Shown: positions 7,920 to 15,929 of the stretch, one piece after another
Layout: each line of letters starts with the position of its first letter
Position numbering within the stretch: position 1 is the first letter of the stretch
Assembly (NCBI GenBank): GCA_946479785.1
Contig: CAMLHQ010000001.1
Location: forward strand, 21,351 to 85,350
Origin: an uncultured Nitrospira sp.
Lineage (GTDB): Bacteria > Nitrospirota > Nitrospiria > Nitrospirales > Nitrospiraceae
DNA length: 64,000 bases
Direction of reading: 5' to 3'
Notes under the pieces: model-generated
Database searches by the model: none
What the model was told of the DNA's origin: nothing
What the model saw: only the letters and a program-made list of their open reading frames with translations
Made by a program: the position numbers and the translations under genes

Positions 7920-9875
7920 ATGCCACGTCCCGTCGCCATCTGGCCCATCGGCTGTTTGGGCATCTGTCTCCTCTTCTCCGCTTGTGAAGCTGCCGCTACG
8001 AAGACCTATCAAGTCCGCCAGCGAGCCTTTACCTATACACCGGCGGTCCTGGTTCAGGACTATCAGGAGGAGTACGCCTATATCGAGCAACGACGGTTGT
8101 CCGCCATCAACGGGGACGGCACGGAGCCACCCGATTTCTTTCCCCTGGCCGCCAAGATTCCTTCCCATTTGACGGGGCTCGCCTTCTCCGGCGGAGGCAT
8201 CCGCTCCGCGACGTTTCATTTGGGAATCCTGCAGGCGCTCCAAGAAATGGGGACCCTGCCGAAAATCGATTACCTGAGCACAGTGTCAGGCGGATCCTAC
8301 ATCGCCGGTTGGATGCTCGCCCACCTGGGCAAAGAGCTCGACGACACCTACGGCAATCTCGTCCAGACGCCGGAACCGGGCAAGCTGCTTGATCCGCACG
8401 AAGATTTCGTGACTCACCTGCGGCACCATGCAGGGTTCATCAAGGAAGACGGATTCTGGGAAGGACCAAGTCTAATTTGGAATTATGTGTGGCGGCTCAT
8501 TCCCTACTACATCTGGGATCTCGCCTTGCATATCAAGACGCCGCCGGACATCGGCAATGAACTGCACCTCTTTACGCCCTATCAACACCGGATTGAAATG
8601 ACCTACCTGCGGGGCAAGCACGAAACGCCTCTCGTCCGGCTCAATCGTAAGGACGTCAATGCACCGTACCTCATCATCAACGGGAATTTGGTGAATCGTG
8701 GCAGGCCGAGAGCGTATCCCAATGAGGTCGACCGACCCTATCGCGACAATTACAATTTCGAGTTCACACGTGACTACACGGGATCCGATGGACTGGGGTA
8801 CATTCAGAGTGCCGGGTTTGGCCTCCCCGTCGTCGAGGCCCAGACGGAGGATGGCAAGCCGGCCTGGTTCAACCCCCGCAAGGTCGTCGTGGAAGACCTC
8901 ACGGAAGGGACCTGCCATAAGGCGAGGGCCGAGCGGGTGAGGCCGGACGCCTGCGTGCGCCTGTCCCAAGCCATGACCGCCTCCGGTGCAGGACTCGACC
9001 TCGACAGTCTGGTCCAAGAATGGTACCACGACGATATCGCCCGGCTCCTCATGAGCTTCGTGACCGCCCCCTTCAACGTCAACAACGAGTACCAGACATG
9101 GAACTACGCCCGCCGCTATAACACCACTCTTGGAACCATGTGGGATTATTTCCTGATGATGACCGTTCAGCGGATCTGGCCGGACACGAAGAGCCGATGG
9201 ATCGAGATCACCGACGGGTCGTTCTACGACAACCTCGGCGCTCAGACGTTGCTACGCCGTCAGGTCGCGCATCTCGTTGTCGGCGACGCCACATTGGACA
9301 CGACCTGGCAATACGACTACCTCTATAACTTGCAGCAGCGGATCAAAGGCTACTTTGGCCCTGGTGTCGCGTGGTGTGGCGAAATCCCTCCGAAGAATGA
9401 AATAGTGTGGTACCGCCGCTTTTGGGTGAACAGGCCGGACGGCACACCGACCGTGATTCATTACCTCAAGCCCTACGCCTACAACCGGAATCTATTCAAA
9501 AAGAATCCGTCCTTGGCAGCGCCGGGAAAGATTTATGTGAGCGCGGATCCGGAGAACGGCCGTTCATTGGCAGCTCAGCCTCTGATGAGCCCGCCGGTCA
9601 ATCCCACACACCTCGATGCCAACTGGCTGATGCCGCTCATCACCGACGAGAAGTCCCGGGCACGCGTTCATCTCGCGCTCAAGAAAGTGACGCGGTTTGT
9701 CGACTCCGCCAAAGGAGAAGAATTTCCCCAAACCAGCACGATGTTTCAGTGGTATGAATTGGAGGAATTTGAAGCCTACCGCCAGCTCGGCTACCTGATG
9801 GGCTGGGCCTATCTCTCGACCGTCAAGTTTTCACCGGAGGAACTCACGCCTACCGCCACCTGCAAGGCGCTATAG
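7920..9875 (+). CDS. patatin/cPLA2-like phospholipase, probable lipoprotein
   Basis: 651 residues. An N-terminal hydrophobic signal ends in LFSAC, so Cys22 is a likely lipidation site and the enzyme probably sits at the periplasmic face of a membrane. The patatin elements are present: the oxyanion glycine loop SGGGIRSA near residue 91, the nucleophile elbow STVSGGS near residue 120 (Ser123 likely nucleophile; the first elbow glycine is replaced, as in the cPLA2 side of the family), and the catalytic aspartate in TDGSFYDN near residue 463. The start at 7920 is chosen because the longer frame overlaps the zinc-ribbon gene and would bury the signal peptide. Substrate unknown, phospholipid likely. 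Confidence 0.8.
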   Translation: MPRPVAIWPIGCLGICLLFSACEAAATKTYQVRQRAFTYTPAVLVQDYQEEYAYIEQRRLSAINGDGTEPPDFFPLAAKIPSHLTGLAFSGGGIRSATFHLGILQALQEMGTLPKIDYLSTVSGGSYIAGWMLAHLGKELDDTYGNLVQTPEPGKLLDPHEDFVTHLRHHAGFIKEDGFWEGPSLIWNYVWRLIPYYIWDLALHIKTPPDIGNELHLFTPYQHRIEMTYLRGKHETPLVRLNRKDVNAPYLIINGNLVNRGRPRAYPNEVDRPYRDNYNFEFTRDYTGSDGLGYIQSAGFGLPVVEAQTEDGKPAWFNPRKVVVEDLTEGTCHKARAERVRPDACVRLSQAMTASGAGLDLDSLVQEWYHDDIARLLMSFVTAPFNVNNEYQTWNYARRYNTTLGTMWDYFLMMTVQRIWPDTKSRWIEITDGSFYDNLGAQTLLRRQVAHLVVGDATLDTTWQYDYLYNLQQRIKGYFGPGVAWCGEIPPKNEIVWYRRFWVNRPDGTPTVIHYLKPYAYNRNLFKKNPSLAAPGKIYVSADPENGRSLAAQPLMSPPVNPTHLDANWLMPLITDEKSRARVHLALKKVTRFVDSAKGEEFPQTSTMFQWYELEEFEAYRQLGYLMGWAYLSTVKFSPEELTPTATCKAL

Positions 9876-9892
9876 GAAGCAGGACAGCGCAA

Positions 9893-10261
9893 CTACATCT
9901 TCGTCTCACAGAGTACGCGAATGTGTTCCATCCTGTCCCGGTTCACACCATAGTCTCCGTAGCCGATACGGGAGGCCGAGCGGAAGTGAATGGTCTTCGC
10001 TTCGTCATCGAAGACAAACTCTACATCGTCGATGAATCGGAGCAGCCGAGAGGTGAACTCGTAATGGAGGTATGCCTCCTCTTCCTCAACGAGTTTGGTG
10101 CGAGGCAGGGTCGCAATCGCCGCCTTCAAGGCTTCCTTTGCTTCGACGCGGGATTTACGATACCTATAGGGGGCAATGGCATGCCGGGAATCTTCCGCCG
10201 GAGCCAGTGTCGACACACAGTTGGGACTGGAGGGACAGGGAGAAAGCGTTCGTCGAGTCAT
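9893..10261 (-). CDS. DUF1499 domain protein
   Basis: 122 residues with the hallmark CPSSPNCVST motif near the N-terminus (residues 8-17) and the family's later SRLLRFIDDVEFVFD and RSASRIGYGDYGVNRDR segments. DUF1499 has no known biochemical role. The ATG directly abuts the stop codon of the FKBP-like gene, so it is the last gene of a three-gene minus-strand operon (DUF2914, FKBP, DUF1499). Confidence 0.85.
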   Translation of the reverse strand: MTRRTLSPCPSSPNCVSTLAPAEDSRHAIAPYRYRKSRVEAKEALKAAIATLPRTKLVEEEEAYLHYEFTSRLLRFIDDVEFVFDDEAKTIHFRSASRIGYGDYGVNRDRMEHIRVLCETKM

Positions 10262-10666
10262 TTAGGCGCGCACCTTACGCTCTTGAATGATCTCGCGCAA
10301 CCAGACTTCCACGGTCAGGACCGCGTTTGGCGGAATGAGATCCGCAAGGCCCTTCTCGCGATAGGCGAGATGCGGGCTGATGCGGACCTTTCGATAGCCG
10401 CCGGCTTTCATGCCCATCAAGGCATGTTCGATTCCGGCCATTGTCTGACGGCTCCCGAGCACGGTCTGGTGATCTACGAACGTGGCGGTTCCCTTGATGC
10501 GGAGCATTTCTTTCGGTAAATGCTCAGCCTGCCTTGCATTGAGCGGGACCTCTTCACCTTTGTTCAGGAAAAGCCGCGCGTTATAGATGACACGGTCGCC
10601 TTTCATTGCTGGTTGTCCATCCCCTTCCCGGTCGTCGAGCACTTTCAAGCCACCGAGTCGTTTCAT
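10262..10666 (-). CDS. FKBP-type peptidyl-prolyl isomerase-like protein
   Basis: 134 residues. The C-terminal part carries the FKBP signature: GMKAGGYRKVRISPHLAY followed by LIPPNAVLTVEVWL, matching the usual G-x-R-x-x-x-I-P-P-x-L-x-Y ... IPPNAxLxFEVEL pattern. The N-terminal half departs from classical FKBPs and there is no signal peptide, so it is likely cytoplasmic. It starts nine bases after the DUF2914 gene and its stop touches the DUF1499 start. Isomerase activity is likely but several active-site aromatic residues cannot be confirmed by eye. Confidence 0.75.
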   Translation of the reverse strand: MKRLGGLKVLDDREGDGQPAMKGDRVIYNARLFLNKGEEVPLNARQAEHLPKEMLRIKGTATFVDHQTVLGSRQTMAGIEHALMGMKAGGYRKVRISPHLAYREKGLADLIPPNAVLTVEVWLREIIQERKVRA

Positions 10667-10675
10667 GGCTCGTGC

Positions 10676-11785
10676 CTAATAGAACAATGTCGTGAGCGCC
10701 GGCTGTACTTCGCCGCGCTCCTCGACCTTAACCGAGACGCGTCCGATGATGCGGCCGTCTTCGGCTTCGACGTCCACACGCCAGTCCCCGGGATCAAGGC
10801 GTTGCTTGAAGGTATAGGCCCGATAGCCGCCTTCACGTCCACCTGAAATTTTGAGAGGAATTTTGTCGGCGTGCGTGAAGGGCTTGTCGGCGTGTAGACG
10901 AAAATACCAATGGTGATAGACGGTGGTATTTAACGCGACCGGTGCAAACACGGCCGTAAAGCAGTAAATCGGTTCGTTGGCTGGAAACGTGGTATCCGAC
11001 CGCTTCCACACCTGATACCACTTCCGTTCGAAGGACAGTTCAAACCGATCGTCCGACTTTCTAACCTCATGGTAGATCCCTCCGAATTTCATCGACAGCG
11101 GAACGGGAGGAATCCAGTTCAAAAAATAAAAGCCCACCAAGAGACCGATCAGGGCAACGGCAGGGGTCGTAATGCCGACCGCTTCACGCTTGGACCGGTC
11201 CGGATTGTCGCGATAGATGAGGTGCACCACACGAAACGTCACCGCTGTACTCAGCAGGGCTCCAGCCAGAAATACCACGACGTTCATGTAGCCGGTCATC
11301 ACCGGGAGAAAGAACGTAAAAAAACCAAAACACACCAGCGCGTACAGGCTGACCAGCAGGCGAAGGTTCGAGAGACGGTCGCGGAGGAACTCGTTGGAGA
11401 CGAGCAAGAGCACCAGCACCCCGAAAAACACAGCCGTGCTGGTCAGCGTGGCGCTACGGGAATAAAAAATGGCGTAGGCGCTGAACAGGCCACCCAGCAG
11501 GAACTGGCTGGCCATCGGATAGTACGGCCGACTGCGCAGCACCCAGCGGATGACGGGCGACAGCGCCGCTAACTGTTCACGATCCGGCGCAGGCTCGATG
11601 CCAAGTCTGCCGGTCAGCACGATCAGCACGCCGAGAAGCAGGAGATAGATCAGCAACAACAAATTGTCTTGGAGGCGATCGATCCGCGTCAGCGTCAACG
11701 AGTCATAGGTCACCCCTGAAAAGAAAAACACGGCCGGCATGAACGGTTTGGCGAGAATCGATTGAACTTTGGCGAGTGGGCTCAT
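10676..11785 (-). CDS. integral membrane protein with C-terminal DUF2914 domain
   Basis: 369 residues. About seven hydrophobic helices fill the first 240 residues, followed by a soluble DUF2914 domain (about 260-369) with the pattern YHHWYFRLHADK and a late PGDWRVDVEAEDG segment. The start at 11785 (MSPLAKVQS) is preferred over the longer frame because the extra residues approach the palindromic element and add no family match. First gene of the operon with the FKBP-like and DUF1499 genes. Function unknown. Confidence 0.75.
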   Translation of the reverse strand: MSPLAKVQSILAKPFMPAVFFFSGVTYDSLTLTRIDRLQDNLLLLIYLLLLGVLIVLTGRLGIEPAPDREQLAALSPVIRWVLRSRPYYPMASQFLLGGLFSAYAIFYSRSATLTSTAVFFGVLVLLLVSNEFLRDRLSNLRLLVSLYALVCFGFFTFFLPVMTGYMNVVVFLAGALLSTAVTFRVVHLIYRDNPDRSKREAVGITTPAVALIGLLVGFYFLNWIPPVPLSMKFGGIYHEVRKSDDRFELSFERKWYQVWKRSDTTFPANEPIYCFTAVFAPVALNTTVYHHWYFRLHADKPFTHADKIPLKISGGREGGYRAYTFKQRLDPGDWRVDVEAEDGRIIGRVSVKVEERGEVQPALTTLFY

Positions 11786-11850
11786 GCCCTCACTCTGCGG
11801 AATCAGGAGGGTTTGTTCAACGAAAATTTGAATTGGGAGAGAGGACCTTC

Positions 11851-11977
11851 GCAGACTGCTCAAACAAGTTGCTCAGCAAGGCCGCAAGAAGCGAAGCCCC
11901 GAGACGTACTCTCTGCACGTACGTCGCAGGGGAGAAGCGACTGAGAACGAAGCTGACGGCTTGTTTCAGCAGTCTGC
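11851..11977 (-). repeat. 3'-attached palindromic element, family A, copy 2
   Basis: 127 bp. Outer arms GCAGACTGCTCAAACAAG (11851-11868) and CTTGTTTCAGCAGTCTGC (11960-11977) are complementary at 17 of 18 positions. Core features match copy 1: CAAGGCCGCAAG block, inner ACGTAC/GTACGT hairpin, GAGAACGAAGCTGA block. On the minus strand it begins right at the TAG stop of the hypothetical gene at 11977-13038, sharing one base with it. Confidence 0.85.
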
Positions 11978-13038
11978 TAGATGAAGGCGGGCAGCGGGGC
12001 ATAGACCACAGGATGACCAATGAGTCGCTCCAACCATCCGGCCATCAGCTCTTCCTTCAACGGAGCTTTGTTCAAACGGGCCTCAATCGCAAAACCTCCA
12101 CGTGAACCGACGACTCCAATGATCGCCGAGGCATCGTCCCCTTCGGGAATCAACTCCTGGGTCTGGAATTCGCACAGCGTGGCGTAGAGACGCCCCTCCG
12201 GTTCGATGGCCGATCGGATTTCCGGCAAATCATCGAGCGGACAATGGACGGAGCAGCGATACGCGAACCGCGCAGCCGGTTGGATCGCAGCAAACTCATC
12301 GAGGGCCTTTTCAGAGAAACCGGTCAAATAGGCTCGTACACTAGCCGGCTCCGGTGCATAGGTTGCGGCGAGCTGGCTGGCTGGTACGAGAAACTCATAG
12401 GCGTCCGACGTATTGTATTCGAACTGGCAAGGGCCGAACGCATCGGGCCAGGAGCAAAAGAACGGGACGGATGGATCTGTCGGGCGAAGCACCAGTTGCT
12501 GTTTCTCGACGGCGGTCTCGATCGGGAGACCCACGGCCGTGATGGCTTCAAGAAAGGCCGTACGGCGCTCGTCCAGCCACTCCTCACGCTGTGCATCGCC
12601 CCGCGTCTCACCAGGCGTCACAACCTCTCGTGTTTGGAGACGAACGCGGAGAAACGAATGGGCGTGGCGGAATCCAAGCCAGAGCATGCTCCGGTTCTCG
12701 TGCAGGGTCATGCGTTCGCGGATGCGCCAGGGATGGCTGATCGAGCAGTAGGTGCCGACATCCTGATGGCGCTGGTAGGTCGTATGGTAGTTTCCGCCAA
12801 GGAGGAAAAAATCCCCCCGCCATCCTTCGCGCACATGCACCAGCGTCACGTCCTCCGTTGCCCAGGCATCCAACCCATCGAAATCTTCCGGTGACTCGAC
12901 GGTCCATTCTTCGACGTAGCAGATGACATCTTTGGCAGGAACGGCGGGTTTCAATCCAAGCGCAGCCAGCCGCTCGCCGACTGTGAGCACGTGGGCAAAC
13001 GTCATGGAGGCAGGTGTTTCCCAGCGGCGTTCACGCAT
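11977..13038 (-). CDS. hypothetical protein, 353 residues
   Basis: I do not recognise a family. The protein is acidic to neutral, rich in aromatic residues and histidine, with no signal peptide or transmembrane helix, so it should be cytoplasmic. Notable stretches are a W/H-rich segment near residues 85-130 (GNYHTTYQRHQD, ISHPWRIRERM, GFRHAHSFLRVRL). An AGAGAGAAAG sequence before the ATG supports the start. It lies 24 bases after a lipoprotein gene in the same direction and ends at a palindromic element. Base composition is like its neighbours. Confidence 0.65.
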   Translation of the reverse strand: MRERRWETPASMTFAHVLTVGERLAALGLKPAVPAKDVICYVEEWTVESPEDFDGLDAWATEDVTLVHVREGWRGDFFLLGGNYHTTYQRHQDVGTYCSISHPWRIRERMTLHENRSMLWLGFRHAHSFLRVRLQTREVVTPGETRGDAQREEWLDERRTAFLEAITAVGLPIETAVEKQQLVLRPTDPSVPFFCSWPDAFGPCQFEYNTSDAYEFLVPASQLAATYAPEPASVRAYLTGFSEKALDEFAAIQPAARFAYRCSVHCPLDDLPEIRSAIEPEGRLYATLCEFQTQELIPEGDDASAIIGVVGSRGGFAIEARLNKAPLKEELMAGWLERLIGHPVVYAPLPAFI

Positions 13039-13062
13039 TAGCTTTCTCTCTCTATCCGGCCA

Positions 13063-13710
13063 TTACCGGCTCGGACGGACGGCGCGCTGTAAAATCGTGG
13101 TATCCGAGAGATAGCGATCGAGCGTGTCCTTCATAGTGGCAGCCATGAGCTGTTTGACGTCGTCTTCGGCAAACCAGACGACGGTATCGCTCTGTGAGCC
13201 TTCGATGCTTCGGTTTGTGCTGCTGCGATCCACGTTGTTGCGGGCCGTAATCGTCAGCTTGCTGCTTGTCGTAATATAGGTGGAAAACAACCGGCTCTTC
13301 GCATTGGCGGCGAATTCAAAGATCTGGCCGCTAATCACAATATCGGCATCCGGACTGGAACCGGCCGGCGCGACCTTCACGTTCCAGGCTCGATCCTGCC
13401 AGCCTCTAGCCTGAAGCCGCTCGGCCAGTGCCTGGGCGTAGACTTGGCCGGGCTTTTCTCCCGCCACGTTGAAGTACGTCGTTCCTCCCCAGAGATGCGT
13501 GCGCATCCCGATGCGGTTTTTCTCGACCCGCCGATCTTCAAACGGCTCGATGACGATTTTCACGGTTTCCGGGTCGGCCATTTGCGCCGGTTGCTGCTTC
13601 GGGAGCACGTCCAAATAGAAGGTCTGTCCGCTCCCTCCGCAACCGGACGACGCTAACAGTCCAAGCGACAGCACCATTGCTGAGCCCACTCGCACCAGCG
13701 GATTTTTCAC
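13063..13710 (-). CDS. YajG-like lipoprotein with GTG start
   Basis: 215 residues. A GTG at 13708-13710 is the start: it is preceded at ideal distance by a full AAGGAGGT ribosome site (13714-13721), while the upstream ATG would place that site inside the coding region. The product begins with a basic, hydrophobic leader ending in LLASSGC, giving lipidation at Cys24. The mature part (VKIVIEPFEDRR, LAERLQARGW, ADIVISGQIFEF) resembles the YajG/YajG-like lipoproteins and ABC-transport auxiliary lipoproteins of unknown role. Probably an outer-membrane periplasmic-facing lipoprotein. Confidence 0.7.
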   Translation of the reverse strand: MKNPLVRVGSAMVLSLGLLASSGCGGSGQTFYLDVLPKQQPAQMADPETVKIVIEPFEDRRVEKNRIGMRTHLWGGTTYFNVAGEKPGQVYAQALAERLQARGWQDRAWNVKVAPAGSSPDADIVISGQIFEFAANAKSRLFSTYITTSSKLTITARNNVDRSSTNRSIEGSQSDTVVWFAEDDVKQLMAATMKDTLDRYLSDTTILQRAVRPSR

Positions 13711-13810
13711 GATGACCTCCTTGCAGAATTGCACCCCGTCACCATTGACTAATGAAACGTATCGAGGAAAGAATGCGCGCTAGTCTATCGAAATCTGTTC
13801 ATCCGTACAA

Positions 13811-14431
13811 TTAGGCCGTCACGATAGGCCGCATGGCCCGAAACGCCTCGCGACTCACTGTGGCGAGTTCCCCGCCCCGCACCCTTGGATCGTCCAGTGC
13901 AATAAAACGGACGATCTTGAGAAAGGAGCGTTCGGATATAACGGCGGCGATCTGCGCCTTGCGATCATGGGTAATCGGCAAGGTATAGCCCTCGCCTCGC
14001 TTCCATTCCCAGAGCGTCGGTGCGATAGACAAGTCCAACCCCTGCCCTGCAATCGAATGAAACCGATCGACCAGGCGCGTCTTGTACTGTTTCATCAAAC
14101 TGCCTTCGAGCATCCAGGCACAGGCCACGTGATGCCCCCACCAAAACAGGGTGCGGAATGTGTACTTCTCTGTGACATGAAAGTGTTTGGGATAATCGAG
14201 GTATTGGTAAGGAAACTCTTCCAGATGCTCGCCCTTGACGACCTGCATACAGGTCGCGTCAAACTCAGACGGGGTCAGGAGCATACTTTGGCTGAGTTCC
14301 ACCTTCAACGCTTCACGGGTCGCATTTATCTGTCCCCGGATTTTCTCCGTGATCTTGGCCTTCTTGCGAAAGAACTGCGCATCCGCCAGGAGCGTAATTT
14401 CTTCGTCACTGAATGAGAAGGAGCTACTCAT
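13811..14431 (-). CDS. hypothetical protein, 206 residues
   Basis: No family recognised. The protein is mixed alpha/beta in appearance, with a charged N-terminal helix (FRKKAKITEKIRGQI) and an aromatic segment FRTLFWWGHHVACAWML near residue 95 that is not long or apolar enough to be a confident membrane helix. The gene starts 23 bases from palindromic element copy 3. The 100 bases after its stop contain no obvious terminator. Likely real because of its length and codon use, function unknown. Confidence 0.6.
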   Translation of the reverse strand: MSSSFSFSDEEITLLADAQFFRKKAKITEKIRGQINATREALKVELSQSMLLTPSEFDATCMQVVKGEHLEEFPYQYLDYPKHFHVTEKYTFRTLFWWGHHVACAWMLEGSLMKQYKTRLVDRFHSIAGQGLDLSIAPTLWEWKRGEGYTLPITHDRKAQIAAVISERSFLKIVRFIALDDPRVRGGELATVSREAFRAMRPIVTA

Positions 14432-14453
14432 GCCGAATACTGCGAGTAAGAAA

Positions 14454-14577
14454 GAGAATGACGAAAAGGTTCGTCCACTAAGGCCGCAACGAGCGAAAGG
14501 CCGAGGCGTACTCGCTTCGGTACGTTGAGGCCTTGAGCGATGTGAGAACGACGCTGGCGAACCTTTGCGTCATTCTC
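14454..14577 (-). repeat. 3'-attached palindromic element, family A, copy 3
   Basis: 124 bp. Outer arms GAGAATGACGAAAAGGTTCG (14454-14473) and CGAACCTTTGCGTCATTCTC (14558-14577) are complementary at 19 of 20 positions although this arm sequence is unlike that of the other copies. Core has TAAGGCCGCAACGAGCG, an inner GGCGTAC/GTACGTT hairpin, and TGAGAACGACGCTGG. On the minus strand it overlaps the TGA stop of the gene at 14576-14953 by two bases. Confidence 0.85.
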
Positions 14578-14953
14578 ACTTCTGGTGCGTTTCGAAGGAG
14601 GACACGTGCAACGCATAATGTCGCCGACATTCTGCGCACCGGATCAAGGCCAAGTCTTGAAACACATCCATCTCGCGCAATGAGAGAGCCACAGCATGGG
14701 CATCAAGACACCCGGCAAGCTGGGCCTGCCCTTCCGGTGGAGTCGCAAGCTGTCCCGGTGAATCTTCTGCTCCATCCGACACAACGGAAGCCCGAACAAC
14801 GACAGCACTGAGAGTCAAATAGTGGGCAAAACGACAGGAGGTACAGGCGAGGATGAGCTGATTGCCGTGAGCCATCCTCTTGACCGCCACACAGAGCGGA
14901 TGAACTGACCAGCATTGTTGGAGAAAGGCCCCGCTACGAAAGACCTGAGCCAT
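14576..14953 (-). CDS. small CxxC protein, possible zinc ribbon
   Basis: 125 residues with two CxxC knuckles, C37-x2-C40 (ACTSC) and C106-x2-C109 (RCAEC), a spacing compatible with a rubredoxin-like or zinc-ribbon fold. The first 26 residues may not be translated: a second ATG (residue 27) begins the part with the knuckles. Independent support that the gene is real is that a palindromic element starts at its stop codon, as for four other genes here. No function can be assigned. Confidence 0.45.
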   Translation of the reverse strand: MAQVFRSGAFLQQCWSVHPLCVAVKRMAHGNQLILACTSCRFAHYLTLSAVVVRASVVSDGAEDSPGQLATPPEGQAQLAGCLDAHAVALSLREMDVFQDLALIRCAECRRHYALHVSSFETHQK

Positions 14954-14994
14954 GTCGTCTCTTTGCTGATCTTGGGGTGGATGAACTTCTCACA

Positions 14995-15153
14995 GGATGT
15001 TCACAGAGGCAATGGGTCTCACCCAACCCCGGGGCACGCCAAGCGCCGTTCCGCGAGTGGGCCTTTACGCGCCACGAGAACAAAGCCTGGTGAAAGGTGT
15101 GTCTCGGCGCGCCAGGGCCGGGCGGGTAAGATGAGCAACCTTTTCAACATCCC
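14995..15153 (-). repeat. 3'-attached palindromic element, family C, copy 1
   Basis: 159 bp. Outer arms GGATGTTCACAGAGG (14995-15009) and CCTTTTCAACATCC (15139-15152) pair with one extra base. The minus strand starts one base after the TGA of the membrane protein gene at 15155-15490. The arm GATGTTGAAAAGG resembles those of family A, but the interior differs: ACCCGCCCGGCCCTGGCG followed by CGCC. The same interior recurs after nuoG. Confidence 0.7.
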
Positions 15154-15154
15154 G

Positions 15155-15490
15155 TCACAATTTCCAAAGAGCCAGCATGAGCAACACACCGATGGCGTAG
15201 GGGATCACACAGGAATACAGTAGTGTCGCACGAGCGTGCTCCCCAGAGCCATGTGCAGTCTTCTGTTCCTTGTAGACAAACTCGTAGGACAAGACAAAGA
15301 GCGTAAGGGTCAACGCCAATACCCGACTAGTTCTGGGCCATGTATATTGACCGCTGATCAAGAAATTGGCGGTGAAGAATCCGCTGAACAGGAAGATCCC
15401 AGGCGCGAGAGCATACCGGACCATTTGCGCAAAGAACCGATGCCCGCCGGGATGAGTCTGGAGAGAACCTGAAGGGGGATCGGAGGTCAC
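15155..15490 (-). CDS. small three-helix membrane protein
   Basis: 111 residues with three predicted membrane segments (ALAPGIFLFSGFFTANFL, VLALTLTLFVLSYEFV, LLYSCVIPYAIGVLLMLAL). It starts at a GTG that overlaps the TGA of the zinc-finger protein gene upstream by four bases (GTGA), so the two are translationally coupled. A family C palindromic element begins one base after its stop. No known family recognised. Confidence 0.6.
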   Translation of the reverse strand: MTSDPPSGSLQTHPGGHRFFAQMVRYALAPGIFLFSGFFTANFLISGQYTWPRTSRVLALTLTLFVLSYEFVYKEQKTAHGSGEHARATLLYSCVIPYAIGVLLMLALWKL

Positions 15491-15870
15491 GAGCCCACAG
15501 CGACGGGGGTATCAATCTTTTTAGAAAGAAGAGCTGATGCACCGGCTTCGGCAGCACGGCACGATTTACAGACGCGAGGCCGCGCCTTGAGGAATGAGAC
15601 CTTCCCACTGGCAAGACAACTATAATGGACGAACTCGTCGCAGACGGTGCAACGGGACCAGCCGCCGCGGAACATGGTCTTATCGCGATACAATCCCTGC
15701 TTGCAGACCTTGCAATATCGCGGCTCAATCGGGAGCATCATCGGCTCCCAATCACCGCCGGCTTTTCTGATACTCATAGTGCAGAAGTATAGCCACGCGC
15801 TCAGCGGAAATACAAGGACGCAACTCATGACAGCGTATCTAAGGATTCTTTTCCCCACTCTGTTTGACAC
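15487..15870 (-). CDS. membrane-anchored protein with PHD-like C4HC3 zinc finger
   Basis: 127 residues. One N-terminal transmembrane helix (about 12-31) is followed by a cysteine/histidine array: C53-x2-C56-x17-C74-x2-C77-x4-H82-x2-C85-x15-C101-x2-C104. This spacing and the order C4-H-C3 fall within the eukaryotic PHD-finger consensus, and the local context CDEFVHYSC resembles the PHD CDxWxHxxC segment. The start is a GTG; a second GTG at 15858 is possible. Translationally coupled to a three-helix membrane protein. Zinc binding is inferred; no bacterial family is recognised. Confidence 0.6.
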   Translation of the reverse strand: MSNRVGKRILRYAVMSCVLVFPLSAWLYFCTMSIRKAGGDWEPMMLPIEPRYCKVCKQGLYRDKTMFRGGWSRCTVCDEFVHYSCLASGKVSFLKARPRVCKSCRAAEAGASALLSKKIDTPVAVGS

Positions 15871-15929
15871 CCCCTAGACCGTTTGTTACTCTCCGCGTTT
15901 GCGTTCATCTGCAAAACCGCAGAGTGTTC

